From the NCBI GenBank assembly GCA_913054525.1, contig CAJXHR010000019.1:1-8822 (forward strand): a DNA stretch of 8,822 bases, written 5' to 3'. This stretch comes from an uncultured bacterium. Its GTDB lineage: Bacteria; Patescibacteriota; Minisyncoccia; Spechtbacterales; HO2-43-30. A program made the position numbers and the translations under genes. The notes below the pieces were generated by a model. The model was not told the origin of the DNA and made no database searches. It saw nothing but the letters and a program-made list of their open reading frames with translations. Below, in pieces: positions 5,762 through 8,822 of this stretch (its first letter is position 1; every line of letters begins with the position of its first letter).

Positions 5762-6277
5762 TTACAGTTGCTTCCAATTATACAACCTCTCCGTTACGCT
5801 TATCGAAGTATTGCCCCAGGAAACAGTGCTGTTTATAAGCTTATATGGCGTGCCATCATCATCTCCCGAAGAAATATTGATATGCCGAAAAAAATTAGTC
5901 GGGGTCGCTGTGAGAATATGCGTATAATTTATATTCGTCCCATCGTTAAAAATATACAGCATTCTTTCGTTGAGATTTATATCTCCGCATGTGCCCGCAC
6001 TTATAAGCGCAGTGGAATCAAACTGCACGCATGAATTGCCGTCAATCAATCCGTCATCCCACTCGGTTGTACCATCCACAGCCTCTTCTATCCAATTTGT
6101 ATGGCGGATGTTGTGAATAACCTCCATGCCTTCCTGTGCCAAATTTACGGCAACAAGCTGATTCCTGACAACCAAACCTGCCGAAATAGTACGGTTAATC
6201 AACGCCGTGGAAGCGACTATTCCCGTACTAAGAATGGATACCGCTACTATTACTTCTATTAATGAAAAACCACGCAT
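5762..6277 (-). CDS. PilV/GspI-like minor pilin
   Basis: This 171-residue class III prepilin starts MRG/FSLIEVIVAVSILSTGI, with a three-residue leader and Glu at +5. Residues about 36-61 (VRNQLVAVNLAQEGMEVIHN then IRHTNW) carry the LAxEGxExVxxIRxxNW pattern typical of PilV-like proteins in CPR bacteria. The C-terminal half is polar, rich in Asn, Asp and Thr, with Cys83 and Cys97 as a possible disulfide. The ATG follows the FimT-like gene stop by one base (TAA-T-ATG), and the PilW-like gene begins 5 nt after its stop. The fixed order FimT-PilV-PilW-PilX matches known minor-pilin operons. Confidence 0.86.
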   Translation of the reverse strand: MRGFSLIEVIVAVSILSTGIVASTALINRTISAGLVVRNQLVAVNLAQEGMEVIHNIRHTNWIEEAVDGTTEWDDGLIDGNSCVQFDSTALISAGTCGDINLNERMLYIFNDGTNINYTHILTATPTNFFRHINISSGDDDGTPYKLINSTVSWGNTSISVTERLYNWKQL

Positions 6278-6278
6278 A

Positions 6279-6776
6279 TTAATTTATATCAATGCTTCCT
6301 CCTAGCCCGACCGTCACAGATTTTCCTCCTGTTATAGAAATAGTCAGGGAGCTTGCGCCCGCGGGCGCAAAGCTGACAATGGGGTCGGGTGGGTCAAAAA
6401 GCACATCGGCGCACAACGATTGCGCGCATACATAATTGGAAGAAAGATCTGTTAGGGATATATTGTCCTCAAGATCGATTGCCTCTATCGTTTCTCCGAT
6501 GTCGTATTGGCCGTTCATATTTACCGCTCCATCTTCAAAAATATTTAGTATCGTTGAGGATATATCAAAATGGGCGCCAAAGCGGCAGGGTGAAACCGTA
6601 CAGCTCCCCGAAAGCGCCCTATTCTGCGCGCCCCTTACGGCATGAGCAATACTCTGCAAAGAATTCCTTTCGGCAATGCTCCGGATGCCGCCGCGATAAT
6701 TTGCAAACATCAAACCGCTCAAAAGGCTGATTATCGATATTACGACGATTAATTCCACTAACGTAAAACCTCTCAT
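6279..6776 (-). CDS. GspH/FimT-like minor pilin
   Basis: This 165-residue class III prepilin starts MRG/FTLVELIVVISIISLLSG. I choose the ATG at 6776, which overlaps the pilD stop as ATGA and gives the normal three-residue leader. A start at 6797 adds an unneeded seven residues. The globular part fits FimT/GspH: helix ERNSLQSIAHAVRGAQNRAL, a central DPPDPIVSF segment and a closing strand pair ending VTVGLGGSIDIN. Cys59/64 and Cys107/112 look like two CX4C disulfide pairs. In some bacteria FimT-like pilins bind DNA during uptake; whether this one does cannot be seen here. Confidence 0.85.
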   Translation of the reverse strand: MRGFTLVELIVVISIISLLSGLMFANYRGGIRSIAERNSLQSIAHAVRGAQNRALSGSCTVSPCRFGAHFDISSTILNIFEDGAVNMNGQYDIGETIEAIDLEDNISLTDLSSNYVCAQSLCADVLFDPPDPIVSFAPAGASSLTISITGGKSVTVGLGGSIDIN

Positions 6777-7516
6777 ATAAATAAACTTAGATACCATTCC
6801 GTGATTTTATCTCCCAAAAACATCGCGATAAAAGTCCCTGTCACAAGAAAAGGCCCGAAAGGCACCTGGCTTTTCATTGTTTTTTTCCCGTACGCGATAA
6901 GTCCCATACCTATTATACCACCCAGCATAAAAGCAGCGAACAAACCTACCAGAATATCCGGCCATCCTAAAAATAACCCCATAAAAAATGCGAGCTTTAC
7001 GTCGCCAAATCCCATCCATTTGCCTCTTGAGGCAAAAAACATCGCGGCGAAAAAAACAGAAGCGCCGATAGCCGCGTATATTGTATATTGTATGTTGTAT
7101 GTTGTATGTTGCCATACAAAAATTCCCGATACCAAAATGGCGGGGTAGATTATCTTATCGGGAATAATATAGTGCTTGAGGTCATACACAAATATCACGA
7201 TTAAGAGGCTTGAGATTGTCAGCGTGTAAAGCAGGGGCAGATTATGGTGCAAAACCAAGACAAATAAAATTGCGGTAGCAAGCTCTACCAGCGGATACTG
7301 CCAAGAAATATTGCTCTTGCATTCCCGGCATTTACCCCCCTGGATCACAAAGCTAAAAATAGGCACAAGTTCATACCACGCCAAAACATGCCCGCATTTG
7401 GGGCAATGGGAACGGCTTTTGACTATTGACTCTCCGCTATCGAGGCGATAGATCACAGCATTGAGAAAACTGCCCACAATAAGCCCGAATAGGAATATCC
7501 ATGCATAGTAAAACAT
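6773..7516 (-). CDS. pilD: Prepilin peptidase / N-methyltransferase
   Basis: PilD is a membrane aspartic protease (family A24) that removes the short leader from prepilins and methylates the new N-terminus. The 247 residues have several hydrophobic helices. The N-terminal part shows GSFLNAVIYRL and two CXXC pairs (Cys38/41 and 63/66), as in bifunctional enzymes with the methyltransferase domain. The catalytic aspartates are Asp112 in VYDLKHYIIPD and Asp172 in the GFGDVKL motif. It is the first gene of the block and is followed with ATGA overlap by four minor pilins, its likely substrates. Residues 136-147 (QHTTYNIQYTIY) are encoded by a 7-bp tandem array between the two active-site aspartates. 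A predicted extended -10 promoter places the mRNA start at the ATG. Confidence 0.95.
   Translation of the reverse strand: MFYYAWIFLFGLIVGSFLNAVIYRLDSGESIVKSRSHCPKCGHVLAWYELVPIFSFVIQGGKCRECKSNISWQYPLVELATAILFVLVLHHNLPLLYTLTISSLLIVIFVYDLKHYIIPDKIIYPAILVSGIFVWQHTTYNIQYTIYAAIGASVFFAAMFFASRGKWMGFGDVKLAFFMGLFLGWPDILVGLFAAFMLGGIIGMGLIAYGKKTMKSQVPFGPFLVTGTFIAMFLGDKITEWYLSLFI
7076..7111. repeat. 7-bp tandem array (TTGTATR, about 5 copies) inside pilD
   Basis: The plus strand holds TTGTATA once and TTGTATG three times (7081-7108), with partial units at both ends (GTATA at 7076-7080 and TTG at 7109-7111). The unit length is not a multiple of three, so gain or loss of one unit would shift the pilD frame after about residue 136, upstream of catalytic Asp172. 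The encoded stretch is a Thr/Tyr-rich loop with no family motif. Confidence 0.85.
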
Positions 7517-7522
7517 AAAGCT

Positions 7523-7530
7523 ATTATATC
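7523..7530 (-). promoter_or_regulatory. Extended -10 promoter of the pilD operon, predicted leaderless
   Basis: On the minus strand TGATATAAT (about 7531-7523) is a consensus extended -10 (TG-n-TATAAT). Six bases, AGCTTT, separate it from the pilD ATG, so the expected start is at or next to the A at 7516, with no room for a 5' leader or Shine-Dalgarno site. The -35 position (about 7546-7551) falls in the hairpin of the upstream terminator and reads CCGTGA, a poor match, as is common with extended -10 promoters. Confidence 0.65.
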
Positions 7531-7532
7531 AC

Positions 7533-7557
7533 AAAAACCCCGTAGTCACGGGGTTTT
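7533..7557 (-). terminator. Intrinsic terminator after the pilin genes
   Basis: The stem CCCCGT (7538-7543) / ACGGGG (7548-7553) has a 4-nt loop, extended by AAAA/TTTT. On the minus strand it ends in five T residues, and it lies 24 nt past the end of the upstream pilin gene. The plus strand also ends in TTTTGTC, so it could act weakly in both directions. It separates the pilin genes on the right from the pilD block, whose -10 element begins immediately after the T-run. Confidence 0.88.
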
Positions 7558-7581
7558 GTCTAAAAAATCGAATTCACAGGT

Positions 7582-8043
7582 CTATGGCCGGACGCAGAAC
7601 TTACCGGTTGCGTCATCACAGTTACAGCTTGGCACCGTCACCCCATCTACATCTCCATCAAGCGCCGCATGCTCGACATTCTCAAGATCTGCTACCAATA
7701 CATAGTTCTGGCTATCGCCCTGGTTATCATACGCGTATGCGAGGGATCCGCCTCCCGGATCTACCGGCAAACCGCCTATATACGCTGTATCACCCGTAAC
7801 AAGTTTAGCTTCTAATCCTGCCCAGCCGTTGCATTCACCAGCATTGTTGTCTCCGGGTGGGTATGACTGATGATCATCGTAGTAGGCCGCTAGAGCTAGC
7901 CGCATCTGCCGCATGTCGCCAACTCGTTTCACATCCCTTGCCTTACCCCGCGCGTTATTTAACGAAACCATAACTATTGACGCTAAAATACCTATAATAG
8001 CAATGACAACTAGCAATTCTATTAACGTAAAACCTTTTTTCAT
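7582..8043 (-). CDS. Type IV pilin-like protein (MKKGFTLIELLVV class)
   Basis: This 153-residue class III prepilin starts MKKG/FTLIELLVVIAIIGIL, with Glu at +5 and the long N-terminal helix continuing to NNARGKARDVKRVGDMRQMR. The next segment LALAAYYDDHQSYPPGD, then LPVDPGGG, resembles GspG-type pseudopilins and the many pilins of Parcubacteria. The C-terminal part has YVLVADLE, an acidic DGDVDG loop that could bind calcium, and Cys140, 142 and 150 beside Cys71, so one or two disulfides are possible. No clear Shine-Dalgarno site precedes the ATG. It is followed by a strong terminator, so this is the last gene of its transcript. It is probably a major or accessory pilin subunit. Confidence 0.9.
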   Translation of the reverse strand: MKKGFTLIELLVVIAIIGILASIVMVSLNNARGKARDVKRVGDMRQMRLALAAYYDDHQSYPPGDNNAGECNGWAGLEAKLVTGDTAYIGGLPVDPGGGSLAYAYDNQGDSQNYVLVADLENVEHAALDGDVDGVTVPSCNCDDATGKFCVRP

Positions 8044-8092
8044 AAAATTACAATTGAAAATTAATTTTAGCGACCTTTTAAAATAATTAACC

Positions 8093-8515
8093 TCACAAGC
8101 ATATTGAATCTGTCTCTATGAGCCCTACATCTGTTACCGTGAAGCATCCTGACTGTTCAAGATTTACCCTCAACCCATACTTCTGCGGGTCATTATAATC
8201 ATTCCATTGATATGGATTCACGCCCGCTGTAGTCGGCACCGGATCCATGAATGTCTGGTCTGCGCATGTAATGGGAGTCCCCGCCACAATATCCACCCAC
8301 GTGTCGTCGCTTCCCGCGAAGTTCGGATACGCACCCGGCGGCGCCTCGTTGTAGCAAAGCTCAAGCGCTGTCTGGATCTGCCTCAACTCTGCCATTGCTT
8401 TCGCGTCTCTTCCGCCCCTTCTTGCCCCTCCCAAGGATACAACCACAATGCTTGCCAGAAGCCCGATAATGGATACTACCACAAGCAACTCTATTAACGT
8501 GAATCCCTTTTTCAT
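8093..8515 (-). CDS. Type IV pilin-like protein (second copy of the class)
   Basis: This 140-residue class III prepilin starts MKKG/FTLIELLVVVSIIGLL. Its first 30 residues are nearly the same as those of the next gene downstream, but the globular part differs, as expected after duplication and divergence. ARRGGRDAKAMAELRQIQTA completes the helix, followed by LELCYNEAPPGAYP, TFMDPVPTTAG and a C-terminal YGLRVNLEQSGCFTVTD block. Four cysteines (54, 84, 124, 139) can form two disulfides. The conserved YPxF and DPxP landmarks match GspG-like pilins. No Shine-Dalgarno site is visible upstream. A heptamer repeat tract fills the gap to the pilin before it, and 49 A/T-rich bases without clear signals separate it from the next. 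Confidence 0.9.
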   Translation of the reverse strand: MKKGFTLIELLVVVSIIGLLASIVVVSLGGARRGGRDAKAMAELRQIQTALELCYNEAPPGAYPNFAGSDDTWVDIVAGTPITCADQTFMDPVPTTAGVNPYQWNDYNDPQKYGLRVNLEQSGCFTVTDVGLIETDSICL

Positions 8516-8524
8516 ATTAAAACT

Positions 8525-8594
8525 TTTAGCTTATAGCCGGTAGCTTGTAGATTGTTTACTGAAAGCTAAAAACTAAAAACTAAAAACTAAAGCT
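8525..8594. repeat. Heptamer-periodic tract between pilin genes (TAAAAAC and TNTAGCT-like units)
   Basis: Read in plus-strand 7-mers the tract runs TTTAGCT, TATAGCC, GGTAGCT, TGTAGAT, TGTTTAC, TGAAAGC, then TAAAAAC three times, then TAAAGCT. The right end overlaps the last codon and stop of the partial pilin gene. Three units are identical and the rest look like diverged copies. It occupies almost the whole 71-bp spacer between two pilin genes. No terminator or obvious promoter is seen in it. Confidence 0.75.
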
Positions 8595-8822
8595 TTAAGC
8601 AATACGCCGGATCATCGCAATCAATATCATTAAACTCACTTTGTATACCATCGACATCTACGATAAGCGCGGTATGGTTGTCCTTCTCAAGCAATGCCTT
8701 CAGCACAAACTTTTCCAGGGAAGCGCTTGGAGAATAGTCGTACTGATATATCTCCGTACCCAGAGGATCTTCCGGCAATATAGACATAAACTCCTTCGAT
8801 TCCGTATTGTCTCCACACGCTA
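8587..8822 (-). CDS. Type IV pilin-like protein, C-terminal part (start beyond window)
   Basis: The frame is open from the window edge, so the gene continues to the right. The 77 visible residues begin ACGDNTESKEF and include FMSILPEDPLGTEIYQYDYS, then LEKFVLKALLE, an acidic VDVDG loop, and the ending DCDDPAYCLKL. The LPxDPxGxxYxYxY, FVLxAxLE and CdDxxYC landmarks match the C-terminal half of GspG-like pilins, although the FTLIE N-terminus is outside the window. An internal ATG at 8787 is not the start, because pilin-like sequence continues upstream of it. It is the first of three consecutive pilin genes, and its stop lies inside the heptamer tract. Confidence 0.82.
   Translation of the reverse strand, partial: ACGDNTESKEFMSILPEDPLGTEIYQYDYSPSASLEKFVLKALLEKDNHTALIVDVDGIQSEFNDIDCDDPAYCLKL

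Noticed and set aside
5806..5813. A third partial copy of the palindrome arm (AAGTATTG) in the PilV-like gene
   Set aside because: Only 8 of 10 bases match and there is no inverted partner. An 8-mer match is likely by chance over both strands of 8.8 kb.
8044..8092. A/T palindrome AAAATTAATTTT (8057-8068) between two pilin genes as a regulatory site or terminator
   Set aside because: It has no GC stem, is likely by chance in A/T-rich spacer DNA, and no convincing -35/-10 pair is associated with it.
8525..8594. Tandem units that could suggest a small CRISPR array
   Set aside because: The units are 7 bp with no unique spacers between them, far from the 23-50 bp repeat and 30-40 bp spacer pattern, and no cas gene is nearby.

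Overview
The window looks like chromosome from a Patescibacteria (CPR) bacterium, probably Parcubacteria-like. This is inferred from gene content: very compact, overlapping genes, weak or absent Shine-Dalgarno sites, tRNAs without encoded CCA, and a run of small class III prepilins of the type common in that group. Long open frames that use TGA only as a stop argue for the standard bacterial code rather than the TGA=Gly code of some CPR lineages. No taxonomic marker is present, so the placement is tentative.

All supported genes are on the minus strand, so transcription runs from right to left. At the right edge are three pilin genes (one cut by the window end, then two complete MKKGFTLIELLVV-type pilins). 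They are followed by a strong intrinsic terminator (about 7533-7557). Directly after it is an extended -10 promoter (TGATATAAT) placed so that transcription should start at or next to the A of the pilD ATG, predicting a leaderless mRNA. From there a tightly packed, probably co-transcribed block runs about 6.9 kb: prepilin peptidase pilD, then GspH/FimT-, PilV-, PilW- and PilX-like minor pilins, NAD-dependent DNA ligase ligA, gatC, gatA, and a one-TM protein of unknown function. Most junctions are ATGA or TAATG overlaps, or gaps of 10 nt or less. Next comes a tRNA cluster (initiator Met, a second CAU tRNA, Asp) with a possible promoter of its own, ended by a perfect 18-bp-arm terminator hairpin (281-324). 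The 5' part of an unidentified gene lies at the left edge.

The genes combine three roles. PilD cleaves and N-methylates the prepilins, and the minor pilins would prime assembly of a type IV pilus. LigA seals DNA nicks. GatA and GatC are two subunits of the tRNA-dependent amidotransferase; gatB is not in the window. The link between pilus and ligase genes is only positional.

The main unexplained structure is of two kinds. First, 7-bp-periodic repeat tracts with different unit sequences occur at three places: inside gatA, inside pilD (where one unit gained or lost would shift the frame between the two catalytic aspartates), and between two pilin genes. Second, the core of the tRNA terminator hairpin (10-bp arms, 3-nt centre) recurs with identical arms inside ligA. 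That arrangement resembles the paired 10-mers of known DNA uptake sequences, though chance or protein-coding constraint could explain it.
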